From: Rhodocyclaceae bacterium
GTDB taxonomy: Bacteria; Pseudomonadota; Gammaproteobacteria; Burkholderiales; Rhodocyclaceae
Assembly (NCBI GenBank): GCA_030681195.1
Contig: JAUXXJ010000004.1
Location: 248,001-312,000 of the forward strand
DNA length: 64,000 nt
Reading direction: 5' to 3'
Shown: piece by piece, positions 42,465-52,006 of the stretch
Numbering within the stretch: the stretch's first letter is position 1
How the letters are laid out: each line of letters begins with the position of its first letter
The notes under the pieces: generated by a model
Database searches by the model: none
What the model was told of the DNA's origin: nothing
The model's input: the letters and a program-made list of their open reading frames with translations, nothing else
Position numbers and translations under genes: made by a program

Positions 42465-45046
42465 CACTGTCCGGCCGCCTCCAACGTTTATTCCCGTTTC
42501 TCCTCTGGTGGCCACTGGTCGGCCGCAAGACAGTCAAGGATGACCTGCTGGCCGGTTTCACCGGCGCGCTGATCGTTCTGCCGCAGGGCGTCGCCTTCGC
42601 CACCATCGCCGGCCTGCCGCCGCAATATGGCCTGTATGCCGCGATGGTGCCCGCCATCATCGCCGCCCTGTTCGGTTCCAGCTGGCACCTGGTTTCCGGC
42701 CCGACCACAGCCATTTCCATCGCCGTCTTCGCCGCCCTGTCACACGCGGCCGAGCCGGGCTCGGCGCAGTACATCCAGTTGGTGCTGACGCTGACCTTCC
42801 TCGTCGGCGTGTTCCAGTTGGTGTTGGGCCTGGCACGCATGGGTGCGCTGGTGAACTTCATCTCGCACACCGTGGTGATTGGCTTCACCGCTGGCGCCGC
42901 CATCCTCATCGCCGCCAGCCAAGTAAAGAATTTCTTCGGCATCGCCATCCCGCGCGGCACCCCGTTCTACGAAATCGTGCATCAGCTCGTCGTGCAGTTC
43001 GACGCCATCAACCCCTGGGTGCTGTCCGTCAGCCTCATCACACTCGCGACCGGCATTCTGACCAAGAAGTACCTGAAGAAGATTCCCTACATGATCGCGG
43101 CGATGCTGATCGGCAGCCTGTTCGCCGAGGGCCTCGTGCTGTGGCTCGGTCAGGCAGCCACCGGCATCATCACCGTCGGCGCCCTGCCCGCCGGTCTGCC
43201 GCCGCTGTCGCTGCCGGACTTTTCGCTGGCCTCCCTCAAGGTCACCATCGGCCCGGCGCTGGTCATCACCATGCTGGCACTGACCGAGGCCGTGTCGATC
43301 TCACGCGCCATCGCCGTACGCTCCGAGCAGCGCATCGACGGCAATCAGGAGTTCATCGGCCAGGGCCTCTCCAACCTCATCGGCAGCTTCTTCTCCGGCT
43401 ACGCCTCATCCGGCTCATTCAACCGCAGCGGCGTCAATTACGAGGCCGGCGCCAAGACGCCGCTCGCCACCATCTTCGCCTCGGTCGGTCTGGTCCTTGT
43501 TCTGCTCATCGTGGCCCCGCTCGCCGCCTACCTGCCCAACGCCGCGATGGCCGGCATCCTCTTCCTCGTCGCCTGGGGACTGATCGACTTCCACCACATT
43601 GGCCACATCTGGCACACCAGCAAAACAGAAAGCGCCATCCTCGCCGCGACCTTCTTCGGCACGCTGATCAATCTGGAACTCGGCATCTTCCTCGGTGTTT
43701 TCCTTTCGCTGCTGATGTTTCTCTACCGCACCTCGCGGCCGGAGGTCGTGCCGGTCGTTCCCGCGCCCGAAGAAGGCGCCTACCACTTCGTGCGCGCCAA
43801 GGGTCGGCCGGAATGTCCGCAGTTGCGTATCGTGCGCGTTACCGGTTCGTTCTATTTTGGCGCGGCCAGCTACGTGCAGCAAGTGCTGCAGCAGATTGAC
43901 GAGGACAACCCGCAGCAAAAGTCGGTGCTGCTGACCTGCTCGGGCTTGAGCTACGTCGACATCGCCGGTGCCGAAGTGCTGGCGCAGGAAGCGCGGCGGC
44001 GGCGGCGGCTCGGCGGCGGCCTCTACTTCTATCGCCTCAACGAAACCAACCTGCGCCTGTTGCGCCAGGGCAGCTACACGCACGAAATCGGCGAGGGGGC
44101 TTTCTTCCCGGTCATGACCAATGTCACCAAAGCCCTTTACTGGACACTCAATCCGGACATTTGCCGCACCTGTAAGACGCGCATTTTCAAGGAATGCAAT
44201 GCCGGCATCCTGCCCGATGGCTTCCGCCGCCAGCGCCTGCTGCTCGCCACCGACGGCAGCGAGTTCAGCCATGCCCCCGAGGATATTGCCATCGACCTGG
44301 CCAAGCGTTTTGGCGTCACGCTCGACATCATGACCTCGATCGAATCGACCGATGACGATGAGATCGCCCGTGTGCGTCTCGCCCAGGCCGAACGCAAGGC
44401 GCTGATTGCCGGCGTCGATAGCGAACCCGTCATCCGCCATGGCCGACAGCCGGTCGAACAGATCGTGGCCGCCGCCCAGGCCGCCGACAGCAACATTCTC
44501 GTCATCGGCCGCCGGCCGCCACGCGGCGGCATGAAGGAACGCCTGCTCGGCGACATCGCCCAGCAGATCATCCTCCATTCGCCCTGCCACGTCCTGGTCG
44601 CCAACTGGCAGGCGCAACCGTGGCAGCGGCGCATCCTCATGACCACCGACGGCTGGCCGATCAGCGCCACCATCGCGGAAGTCACCGCGCAGATTGCCAA
44701 GGCCGCAAAACTGTCGGTGACCGTGCTGTGCGCCGCCACGACCGATGCCGAGCGGGCGAAGGCGGAGGAAGATGTCGCCGAGAAAATCGGCCTGCTGCGT
44801 ATCGAAGGCATCGACTGCGAAGCCCGCATCGTCGCCAAGCCGCCCGAACAGGCCATCCTCGACACTGCCCGCGAGATCGGCGCGGACCTCGTCGTCATCG
44901 GCAACGATCAGCGCAAGGGCTTGTCGCGCAAACTCGCCGGCCAAATCACCGACCGCGTCGTCGGCGGACTCACCTGCGCGGTGCTGGTCATCAAGCGCCC
45001 ACCCGAGCCGGACGAGCTGGTCGCGGCCGTGCAGAAGCAGGCCTGA
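42461..45046 (+). CDS. SulP transporter fused to STAS and two universal stress domains
   Basis: An 861-residue protein: SulP membrane domain (about 1-415; AGLPPQYGLYAAMVPAIIAALFGSSWHLVSGPTT; RIDGNQEFIGQGLSNLIGSFFSGYASSGSFNRSGVNYEAGAKT), STAS domain (about 440-560; SVLLTCSGLSYVDIAGAEVL), a Cys-containing linker (C568-x2-C571-x8-C580), then two UspA domains (about 589-725, RLLLATDGSEFSHAPEDIA; and 728-850, RILMTTDGWPISATIAEV, ending VVIGNDQRKGLSRKLAG and CAVLVIK). The C-terminal Usp pair may gate transport by nucleotide or energy state. The substrate is probably bicarbonate or sulfate. Confidence 0.88.
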   Translation: MTLSGRLQRLFPFLLWWPLVGRKTVKDDLLAGFTGALIVLPQGVAFATIAGLPPQYGLYAAMVPAIIAALFGSSWHLVSGPTTAISIAVFAALSHAAEPGSAQYIQLVLTLTFLVGVFQLVLGLARMGALVNFISHTVVIGFTAGAAILIAASQVKNFFGIAIPRGTPFYEIVHQLVVQFDAINPWVLSVSLITLATGILTKKYLKKIPYMIAAMLIGSLFAEGLVLWLGQAATGIITVGALPAGLPPLSLPDFSLASLKVTIGPALVITMLALTEAVSISRAIAVRSEQRIDGNQEFIGQGLSNLIGSFFSGYASSGSFNRSGVNYEAGAKTPLATIFASVGLVLVLLIVAPLAAYLPNAAMAGILFLVAWGLIDFHHIGHIWHTSKTESAILAATFFGTLINLELGIFLGVFLSLLMFLYRTSRPEVVPVVPAPEEGAYHFVRAKGRPECPQLRIVRVTGSFYFGAASYVQQVLQQIDEDNPQQKSVLLTCSGLSYVDIAGAEVLAQEARRRRRLGGGLYFYRLNETNLRLLRQGSYTHEIGEGAFFPVMTNVTKALYWTLNPDICRTCKTRIFKECNAGILPDGFRRQRLLLATDGSEFSHAPEDIAIDLAKRFGVTLDIMTSIESTDDDEIARVRLAQAERKALIAGVDSEPVIRHGRQPVEQIVAAAQAADSNILVIGRRPPRGGMKERLLGDIAQQIILHSPCHVLVANWQAQPWQRRILMTTDGWPISATIAEVTAQIAKAAKLSVTVLCAATTDAERAKAEEDVAEKIGLLRIEGIDCEARIVAKPPEQAILDTAREIGADLVVIGNDQRKGLSRKLAGQITDRVVGGLTCAVLVIKRPPEPDELVAAVQKQA

Positions 45047-45057
45047 TCACTTAAACT

Positions 45058-45081
45058 GCCGTACCGCCAGCGCCGACTTTT
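45058..45081 (-). repeat. Short dispersed repeat, 23/24, before cobalamin adenosyltransferase
   Basis: Starts 11 bases after the SulP-Usp stop and ends 10 bases before the next ATG, so almost the whole intergenic space is repeat. Confidence 0.85.
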
Positions 45082-45091
45082 TGGAAACACC

Positions 45092-45643
45092 ATGGGCTAC
45101 CGACTCTCGAAAATCTACACCCGCACCGGCGATGCCGGCACCACCGGCCTCGGTGACGGCTCGCGTGTCGGCAAGGATGCACCGCGTGTCGATGCCCTGG
45201 GCGATGTCGATGAACTGAATGCCATCCTCGGCGTGCTGCTGTGCGAACCGCTGCCGGATGAAGTACGCACGCTTCTGATCGGGGTGCAGCATGACCTGTT
45301 TGATCTGGGCGGCGAACTGTCGGTGCCCGGCGCGAGCTTCCTCAAGGACAGCCAGCCGGGACGGCTCGAAACGGCCATCGACCGCTTCAATGCCGAGCTT
45401 GCGCCGCTCAAGGAATTCATCCTGCCGGGCGGCACGCGCGCTGCCGCGCTGACGCATCAGGCCCGCACGGTGTGTCGCCGCGCCGAGCGAGCGGTTGTAG
45501 CGCTGGCGCACAATGAAGTGGTATCGGAAGCTGCACGGCAGTACCTGAATCGTCTGTCCGATCTGCTCTTCGTGTTGGCCCGCTGGATCAACAAGGATGC
45601 TGGCAGTGGGGACGTCTTGTGGCAGAAGGGAATAAATGCCTGA
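45092..45643 (+). CDS. PduO-type ATP:cob(I)alamin adenosyltransferase
   Basis: A 183-residue protein: [36 protein letters not shown] (ATP-binding N-terminus), [30 protein letters not shown] (catalytic Arg region) and [16 protein letters not shown]. This is the PduO class. It transfers adenosyl from ATP to cob(I)alamin to form coenzyme B12. Its stop directly abuts the stop of the convergent cyclic-nucleotide-binding gene. Confidence 0.92.
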   Translation: MGYRLSKIYTRTGDAGTTGLGDGSRVGKDAPRVDALGDVDELNAILGVLLCEPLPDEVRTLLIGVQHDLFDLGGELSVPGASFLKDSQPGRLETAIDRFNAELAPLKEFILPGGTRAAALTHQARTVCRRAERAVVALAHNEVVSEAARQYLNRLSDLLFVLARWINKDAGSGDVLWQKGINA

Positions 45644-46183
45644 TCAGCGAATCCGCAAGCGCTGATTCTCCAGACACTTCATCAGGTCACCACTCACGGC
45701 ACGCAGTCGCTGATTCAGCAACATCAGCAGTTCCATGAGAATTTTGACACCGATGCGCGGCTCATCCGAAATGACATTGGCCAGCGAATCGCGATCGAGC
45801 ACGGCGAAAACAGTGGGCTCCAATGTCAGGCAACTGGCAAAGCGCGGCTCGCCATCAATCAGCGACATTTCACCCAGCGTTTTACCCGGCCCGGCCATCG
45901 CCAGGCGCTGAGGCATGCCACGCGGGTCGATCTTAACAATTTCAACGGTACCCTCAAGAACCAGCAGCATGAAATCGCCGGTCTCGCCCTCGCGGATCAG
46001 CTCCACACCAGGACCGACACGACAGCAGCGCATATAGCGCGCCAGATTTTCGATATCTTCGTGGGAGAAATCTTCGAACAGGTTGATATGGCCGACGATG
46101 GCCAGAATGCGGTCAACAGAACTGCTTGCATCGCCTAGTAACTCGATGCTACCGAAGGAGCCGGTCAGTTCAGCCTTGTCCAT
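45644..46183 (-). CDS. Cyclic nucleotide-binding domain protein
   Basis: A 179-residue protein with a cNMP-binding fold ([78 protein letters not shown]) and helical segments at both ends. There is no HTH, so it is a stand-alone regulatory module. ATG at 46183 ([11 protein letters not shown]) is the likely start. It follows the UbiA-like gene on the same strand. Confidence 0.78.
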   Translation of the reverse strand: MDKAELTGSFGSIELLGDASSSVDRILAIVGHINLFEDFSHEDIENLARYMRCCRVGPGVELIREGETGDFMLLVLEGTVEIVKIDPRGMPQRLAMAGPGKTLGEMSLIDGEPRFASCLTLEPTVFAVLDRDSLANVISDEPRIGVKILMELLMLLNQRLRAVSGDLMKCLENQRLRIR

Positions 46184-46211
46184 ATCGCGGTGGGAACCAA
46201 TGACTGGAGCA

Positions 46212-47105
46212 TTATGCCAGCAGCCAGATGACCAGCGTGAGCCACAGGCTGAAAACCCCCAGTAAGTGCGGATCGGTGAACAACTCACGCGCCGGATCGC
46301 CGCCGCCGCCCGCGTTGTGCAAGCGGTAGAGATAACGCAGCAGACCATAGGCCACACACGGCACCGTGGCGATCAGCCAGGGCGTACCGTGGGTCGCGAT
46401 GGTGTCTTCGCTGACGGTATAGAGGCTGTAGGAAATCACGGTTGCGCCGGCCGCCAGCGTGATGAACTGATCAAGCATGGCCGGCGTGTAGTGTTCCAGC
46501 ACGCGCCGGTGCTGTCCGCTCTCTTCCTGCAGGGCATTCAGCTCGGCGCGACGCTTGGCAAAGCCGAGAAACAGCGTCAGCATCAGGCCACAGAGCAACA
46601 GCCAGTGCGACGGCAGGATGCCAATACCAAGCGTGCCGGCCAGAAGGCGCAGCATGAATCCCGCTGCGATGATGAAGACATCGAGCACCACCACATGCTT
46701 TAGGCCAGCGCTGTAACCGACATTCATCACGAGATAGGCGACGAACAGCCAAGGCGCTTCGGAGGCCGGCAAGCCCAGCGGTGCCAACAGCCCCCAGGCC
46801 AGCCCCAGGCCCAGCACAAGGCAAACAACGGCGAGTATCACGGCCGCACGAACGCCGACGCTGCCATTGGCCAGCGGGCGCTTGCACTTTTCGGGATGCA
46901 GACGATCCTGCTCGCGATCCACGAGATCGTTGCCGACATAGACCGCCGAGGACAGCAGGCAAAAAGCGATAAAGGCCGACAGCGCCTGCAGGAACAATTC
47001 AGTTCCCTCACCCTGCTCCCAGGCATGACCAAACAGCAGGCCAACGAAGACGAAGCCGTTTTTCACCCATTGGTGCGGGCGCATCAGGCGAATCAACGGA
47101 TGCAC
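46212..47105 (-). CDS. UbiA-superfamily prenyltransferase (decaprenyl-phosphate phosphoribosyltransferase-like)
   Basis: About 297 residues with eight to nine membrane helices. The first Asp-rich motif is NDLVDREQDRLHPEKCKRPLANG, and LRPHQWVKN-like MRPHQWVKNGFVF at the start is typical of the DPPR synthase branch. It would attach a sugar phosphate to polyprenyl phosphate. GTG at 47105 (VHPLIRLMRPHQW) is preferred, with GGGG upstream; an ATG at 47159 would overlap the previous gene much more. The GT39 gene upstream suggests a shared envelope glycosylation path. Confidence 0.8.
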   Translation of the reverse strand: MHPLIRLMRPHQWVKNGFVFVGLLFGHAWEQGEGTELFLQALSAFIAFCLLSSAVYVGNDLVDREQDRLHPEKCKRPLANGSVGVRAAVILAVVCLVLGLGLAWGLLAPLGLPASEAPWLFVAYLVMNVGYSAGLKHVVVLDVFIIAAGFMLRLLAGTLGIGILPSHWLLLCGLMLTLFLGFAKRRAELNALQEESGQHRRVLEHYTPAMLDQFITLAAGATVISYSLYTVSEDTIATHGTPWLIATVPCVAYGLLRYLYRLHNAGGGGDPARELFTDPHLLGVFSLWLTLVIWLLA

Positions 47106-48589
47106 TGTTCCCCCGGGAAATAACGCTCGCAGAAATAACACCCGGACTGGGGCAACCATTGCGGAATGGCATAGTAACGTCGCAGCCCGGTCAGTACCGA
47201 CGTCCGGTAGGCTGCATAGTCAAACTGCTTGCCACGCACCACCCAGAAGCGTGCACCCCGATGCTCGAAGCTTTCCGTCGTAACCGAAGCAAACCACGCA
47301 TCGTATTCACCCGCATTCGGTGCCGTCTTGCGCAAGACGACGATATCGCGCCCGGCATGTTTGCGCCAATCGGTGAGGATGTCGTCATGGCGCGCATGAC
47401 TGGAGCCCGGCCCCAGTACTGGCACATAGCGCCGCGCGTTGTAGCCAAGCGTGACCGCGTTCGAATAGCCATCCGATGCCAGTAGTGCCTCGCCGGGGGC
47501 CGCGCGCGCCAGCAGGGCATCGCTTTCGAAAGTGAGCACCAGGCCAGGATAAATATTGAGTTTTTGCCAAGTCTCCAGCGGCAAACGCGAAACGACGGTG
47601 GCGGCCGCAATATGCAAGGCGGCAAAGCCGAGAAAAAAGACAACCAGCTTTGGCAAGGCCTGTTCGGGTAGCTGTCGGGCGACGAGCAGTAACACGAAGG
47701 GCACAAAAGAAAGCACCCAGTGCAGGCCAACGGTCTTGACCAGCGACAGGCCGGCGAACAGCAGCAGCGGGGCCCAGACCAAGGTAGCCAATGAAAAGTC
47801 GGCGTTGGCGGGACGGCGCCGCAGCATCAGCCACAGCACCGGCGGCGTCAGTACGTAAGCCAGCGTGAGCGCATACAGCAACGGCGTCTTCCAACTCAGG
47901 CCGGCGTTGCCGCTGCCATGCCGATTGACGAAGTTGAACATGTAATTCGACCAGCAGTGTTCGCTGTTCCACCACGCCATCAGCAGCAGCGCCGGTACGC
48001 AGGCCGCATAGGCGATGGCGAGTCCGAGCCACGCACCCCGGGTACGGCGACGCAGCACGTCGATCAAATAGGCAAAACCGAGCAGCGCGACAAAGTATTT
48101 CGACAACACCGCGCCGGCGAGCAGGATGCCGGACAACAGATACCAACCGGGCTTATCGTCACGCGCGGCACGCAACCACGCCAAACCGGACAGCACGGCG
48201 AAATAGACCAAGGCCGTATCGGTTGTGATGAAGACATTCCAGAGATTGACCGGGGCCAGTAGCACAAGGAGCGCCACCCAGTCGCGCCGCGCCGCCTGCT
48301 CAGGCCACAGTTGCGGCCACGCCCAGCGCACCGCCAGCGCCAGCAGCGCCGGCTGCAGCACCTGCGGCAAACGCAGCCAGCCCTCGCTGTCGGACACCGC
48401 CAGCAAGCCGGCCAGCCACCAGCCGATCATCGGCGGATGATCGTAGAACCCCCAGTCGGGAATCTTGCCCCACCAGATGAAATAGGCTTCGTCGCCAGTG
48501 ATGGGGAAGACAAACGCCAGCCAAAAGCGAAAGGCCAGCGTCAGCCCGAGCGCGGCAGCGAACAGCCGGGCAGGCGACAGATTCTGCAA
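47093..48589 (-). CDS. ArnT-like glycosyltransferase family 39 protein
   Basis: A 498-residue GT39 protein: FPITGDEAYFIWWGKIPDWGFYDHPPMIGWW (Asp/Glu catalytic loop after the first helix), about ten helices, and a soluble C-terminal domain. It transfers a sugar from a polyprenyl-phosphate donor to an envelope acceptor at the periplasmic face. A repeat copy encodes RRPANADF (about residues 258-265) between two helices. The start is TTG at 48589, three bases after the DAHP synthase stop. It probably works with the UbiA-like gene downstream. Confidence 0.82.
   Translation of the reverse strand: MQNLSPARLFAAALGLTLAFRFWLAFVFPITGDEAYFIWWGKIPDWGFYDHPPMIGWWLAGLLAVSDSEGWLRLPQVLQPALLALAVRWAWPQLWPEQAARRDWVALLVLLAPVNLWNVFITTDTALVYFAVLSGLAWLRAARDDKPGWYLLSGILLAGAVLSKYFVALLGFAYLIDVLRRRTRGAWLGLAIAYAACVPALLLMAWWNSEHCWSNYMFNFVNRHGSGNAGLSWKTPLLYALTLAYVLTPPVLWLMLRRRPANADFSLATLVWAPLLLFAGLSLVKTVGLHWVLSFVPFVLLLVARQLPEQALPKLVVFFLGFAALHIAAATVVSRLPLETWQKLNIYPGLVLTFESDALLARAAPGEALLASDGYSNAVTLGYNARRYVPVLGPGSSHARHDDILTDWRKHAGRDIVVLRKTAPNAGEYDAWFASVTTESFEHRGARFWVVRGKQFDYAAYRTSVLTGLRRYYAIPQWLPQSGCYFCERYFPGEQCIR
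47794..47817 (+). repeat. Short dispersed repeat, 23/24, inside GT39 gene
   Basis: Antisense to the gene and read as RRPANADF, a third reading frame of the repeat, in a loop between membrane helices. Confidence 0.8.
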
Positions 48590-48591
48590 GA

Positions 48592-49659
48592 TCAGCGTTC
48601 GGCCAGCACGTTGCGCCGCTGCTGCACTGCGGCGGCCAACTGGTCCAGCACAGCCACCGTGTCGCCCCAGCCCAGGCAGGCATCGGTGACCGACACGCCG
48701 TGGGCAAGCGGCTTGCCAGGCTGCAGATCCTGCCGCCCCTCATTAAGGTGCGACTCGATCATCACGCCGAAGATACGATCCTCGCCGGCAGCCAGTTGGG
48801 CGGCCACATCGGTCGACACGTCCTTCTGGCGACGATAGTCCTTGTTGCTGTTGCCATGCGAGAAATCGACCATCACGCGCGCAGCCAAGCCCGACTTACC
48901 CAGTTCGGTACACGCCGCATCGACATGCGCATGATCATAGTTCGGCTGCTTGCCGCCGCGCAGGATGACGTGGCAATCCTCGTTGCCATTGGTGGACACG
49001 ATGGCCGAATGGCCGGCCTTGGTGACCGAGAGGAAATGATGCGGCGACTGCGCCGCACGAATCGCGTCGACGGCGATCTTGATATTGCCATCAGTGCCGT
49101 TCTTGAAACCGACCGGGCAGGACAAGCCGGAGGCCAGCTCACGATGCACCTGCGACTCGGTGGTGCGTGCGCCGATGGCGCCCCAACTGATCAGGTCGGC
49201 AGTGTATTGCGGCGTGATGGTGTCGAGAAACTCGGTGGCGCAGGGCAGGCCCATCTCGGTGAGCTCCCAGAGCAGGCGGCGCGCCAGACGCAGCCCGTCG
49301 TTGATCTTGAAGCTGCCGTCCATGCGCGGATCGTTGATCAGCCCCTTCCAGCCGACGGTGGTGCGCGGCTTTTCGAAATAGACGCGCATCAGGATCACCA
49401 GATCACCGGCCAGGCGATCGCGCTCGGTCTTGAGCAGCCGCGCATATGCCAGTGCCGTATCGAAGTCGTGAATCGAACAGGGTCCGACGACGACCAGCAG
49501 GCGGTCATCGGCGCCATGCAAGACTCGATGGATGGCACTACGTGCCTCGTAAGTCGTGGTCGCTGCCAGATCGGTGGCCGGAAACTCGCGCAGGACGTGG
49601 CCGGGTGGGGAGAGCTCCTTGATCTCGCGAATGCGAACATCATCGACAATATGTTTCAT
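48592..49659 (-). CDS. aroG: 3-deoxy-7-phosphoheptulonate (DAHP) synthase, class I
   Basis: A 355-residue class I DAHP synthase: VVVGPCSIHDFDTALAYARLL, LMRVYFEKPRTTVGWKGLINDPRMDGSF, GARTTESQVHRELASGLSCPVGFKNGTDGN, and MVDFSHGNSNKDYRRQ. It condenses phosphoenolpyruvate and erythrose-4-phosphate at the entry to the shikimate pathway. Which aromatic amino acid inhibits it cannot be read with certainty; the N-terminal extension resembles AroG. The ATG at 49659 matches homologues. Confidence 0.93.
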   Translation of the reverse strand: MKHIVDDVRIREIKELSPPGHVLREFPATDLAATTTYEARSAIHRVLHGADDRLLVVVGPCSIHDFDTALAYARLLKTERDRLAGDLVILMRVYFEKPRTTVGWKGLINDPRMDGSFKINDGLRLARRLLWELTEMGLPCATEFLDTITPQYTADLISWGAIGARTTESQVHRELASGLSCPVGFKNGTDGNIKIAVDAIRAAQSPHHFLSVTKAGHSAIVSTNGNEDCHVILRGGKQPNYDHAHVDAACTELGKSGLAARVMVDFSHGNSNKDYRRQKDVSTDVAAQLAAGEDRIFGVMIESHLNEGRQDLQPGKPLAHGVSVTDACLGWGDTVAVLDQLAAAVQQRRNVLAER

Positions 49660-49718
49660 GGCAGGCGTCTGGATCGAAAGGGCGCGATTTTAGCGCAGCG
49701 CAGCAAGTCTCCCCGTCC

Positions 49719-51161
49719 CTATCCTGTGCCGCCCACCGTCAGGCCGTCAATCTTCACCGTCGGCTGACCCACGCCGACCGGTACGCTCTGGCCTTCCTTG
49801 CCGCAGGTGCCGACCCCCGGATCGAGCGCCAGATCGTTGCCGATCATCGAGACACGAGTGAGCACATCCGGCCCATTGCCGATCAAAGTGGCGCCGCGTA
49901 CTGGCCGCGTGATCTTGCCGTTTTCGATCAGGTAGGCCTCAGCCGCAGAGAATACAAACTTGCCGCTGGTGATATCCACCTGACCGCCGCCGAAGTTGGC
50001 GGCATACAGGCCCTTCTTAACCGAGGCGATGATTTCTGCCGGGTCCTTGTCACCCGCCATCATGGTGGTATTGGTCATACGCGGCAGTGGTACATGGGCG
50101 AAGGATTCGCGTCGCCCGTTGCCGGTCGGGGCCACGCCCATCAGGCGCGCATTCAGGCTGTCCTGCAAATAGCCGACAAGGATGCCGTCCTCGATCAGCA
50201 CGGTGCGCTGCGTGGGATTGCCTTCGTCGTCGATGGAGAGCGAGCCGCGCCGGTCGGGAATCGTGCCGTCATCAATCACCGTGACGCCCTTGGCTGCCAC
50301 ACGCTCACCCACTCGCCCGGAGAAGGCAGAACTGCCCTTACGGTTGAAATCGCCTTCGAGGCCATGGCCGATGGCTTCGTGCAGCAGGATGCCGGGCCAA
50401 CCACTGCCGAGCACGACCGTCATCTCACCCGCCGGGGCGGGAGTCGCCGCCAGATTGACGCGCGCCTGATGGACGGCTTTCTCGGCGTAGTCGGCCAGCA
50501 CGGCATCGGTGAAATAGCCATAGTCGAAACGCCCGCCGCCGCCCGATGAGCCCTGCTCACGGCGGCCGTCTTCTTCCAGAATCACCGTCACCGAGACACG
50601 CGACAAGGGGCGTACATCGGCCGCCAGATGGCCGTCGGAACGCGCCACCAAGACCGTTTCCCAACTGCCGGCGATGTGCGCCATGACCTGCGTCACGCGC
50701 GAATCAGCCGCACGGGCCAGGCTTTCCAGGCGTTCGAGCAACTGCACTTTGGCTTCGTCCGGCAACGAGGCCAACGGATCGTTGCCGGCATACAGCGCGG
50801 ATTGTGCGCGGCCGGAAAGCTTGGGCGCCCGCCCATTGCCGCCCACCCGGGCGATGGCGCGCGTGGCACTGGCCGCACTACGCAAGGCCGGCAGGCTGAT
50901 TTCGTCGGAATAGGCGAACGCGGTCTTCTCGCCACTGACGGCACGCACACCCACGCCCTGTTCAATGTTGAAGCTGCCCGACTTGACGATGCCCTCTTCC
51001 AGACTCCAGGCTTCGGAGCGGGCAAACTGAAAATACAGGTCGGCATAGTCAAGCTGGTGACTGAAGAGTTCGCCAAACACGCCGGACAGATGGGCGGGGC
51101 TCAGGTCATAGGGCGTCAGCAGGTGGCGTTCGGCGGTCTGGAAATGGGTGTCAGTCGTCAT
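49719..51161 (-). CDS. tldD: Metalloprotease TldD
   Basis: A 480-residue TldD with the zinc motif [12 protein letters not shown] (HExxxH), an N-terminal [37 protein letters not shown], and C-terminal [30 protein letters not shown]. With TldE (not in the window) it degrades short peptides and processes modified peptides. The order tldD / nitrilase / yhdP / glnE is conserved in Betaproteobacteria. Confidence 0.94.
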   Translation of the reverse strand: MTTDTHFQTAERHLLTPYDLSPAHLSGVFGELFSHQLDYADLYFQFARSEAWSLEEGIVKSGSFNIEQGVGVRAVSGEKTAFAYSDEISLPALRSAASATRAIARVGGNGRAPKLSGRAQSALYAGNDPLASLPDEAKVQLLERLESLARAADSRVTQVMAHIAGSWETVLVARSDGHLAADVRPLSRVSVTVILEEDGRREQGSSGGGGRFDYGYFTDAVLADYAEKAVHQARVNLAATPAPAGEMTVVLGSGWPGILLHEAIGHGLEGDFNRKGSSAFSGRVGERVAAKGVTVIDDGTIPDRRGSLSIDDEGNPTQRTVLIEDGILVGYLQDSLNARLMGVAPTGNGRRESFAHVPLPRMTNTTMMAGDKDPAEIIASVKKGLYAANFGGGQVDITSGKFVFSAAEAYLIENGKITRPVRGATLIGNGPDVLTRVSMIGNDLALDPGVGTCGKEGQSVPVGVGQPTVKIDGLTVGGTG

Positions 51162-51190
51162 GGGGTCTATATGGGGTCGAATCGTGAAGT

Positions 51191-52006
51191 TTACAGCCTG
51201 CGATGCAGCAGTGCCGGCAGGCTGGTACGGATCTCGGCAATACGTTCCCGCTCAAGCGCTGCCTGAACGACGCCCTCGCCGTAGTCGTGCCGGGCGAGAA
51301 TCTCGCCCCACGGGTCGATGATCATGCTGTTGCCGTGGGTCATGCGCCCGGTGGGATGGTGGCCGCCCTGTGCGCTTGCCAGCACATAGCACTGGTTTTC
51401 GATGGCTCGCGCACGTAACAGGATTTCCCAATGGGCACGGCCGGTAGTGTCGGTAAAGGCAGCGGGCAACACAATCAGGTCAAGAGGCCCCATGGCGCGA
51501 AACAGTTCCGGGAAGCGCAGGTCGTAGCAGATGCCCAGGCCAACGCGGAGGGTCTCACCGTCAATTGTCATCTCGAAAACGACGGGCGTAGCCGGCCCCG
51601 CTTCAATGGTCTGTGCTTCGTCGTAAGTCTCCGCACCCTTGCTGAAACCAAACAGGTGGATCTTGTCGTAGCGGACCACACGCTGCCCCGCTGGATCGAA
51701 CACCAGACAACTGTTGAGCAGCTTGTCGGGATGCACGGCGGTCAGGGGAATTGAGCCGCCCACCAGCCAGATACCATGACGCTGCGCTGCGGCGGCCAGA
51801 AAGTCCTGTAGCGGCCCGTGACCATCAGCTTCACGCGCCAGCAAGCGCGTCGCATCGCTCGGGCCGATGGTCGGGAAATACTCTGGCAGGACCACCAACC
51901 GGGCACCTTGATCGGCAGCCACGGCAATCAGCCGCGCTGCCGACACGAGATTGGGGCCAACTTCAGGCGCCGAGATCATCTGCACGGCGGCGAGGTGAAT
52001 ACTCAA
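51191..52006 (-). CDS. Carbon-nitrogen hydrolase (nitrilase superfamily, Nit1/omega-amidase-like)
   Basis: A 271-residue protein with the Glu-Lys-Cys triad: [22 protein letters not shown], and [17 protein letters not shown]. Homologues act on omega-amides or deaminated glutathione. The start is TTG at 52006, overlapping the yhdP stop (TTGA); the next in-frame ATG is at MISAPEV and would cut the fold. Confidence 0.85.
   Translation of the reverse strand: MSIHLAAVQMISAPEVGPNLVSAARLIAVAADQGARLVVLPEYFPTIGPSDATRLLAREADGHGPLQDFLAAAAQRHGIWLVGGSIPLTAVHPDKLLNSCLVFDPAGQRVVRYDKIHLFGFSKGAETYDEAQTIEAGPATPVVFEMTIDGETLRVGLGICYDLRFPELFRAMGPLDLIVLPAAFTDTTGRAHWEILLRARAIENQCYVLASAQGGHHPTGRMTHGNSMIIDPWGEILARHDYGEGVVQAALERERIAEIRTSLPALLHRRL

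Noticed and set aside
43917..43940. AAAAGTCGGTGCTGCTG-like sequence in the SulP-Usp gene
   Set aside because: The right half does not match and the encoded KSVLLTC is ordinary STAS-domain sequence.
45643..45666. Seven-base stem (ATCAGCG/CGCTGAT) at the convergent stop codons as a terminator
   Set aside because: Short stem, 10-base loop, no T-run on either strand; too weak to call.
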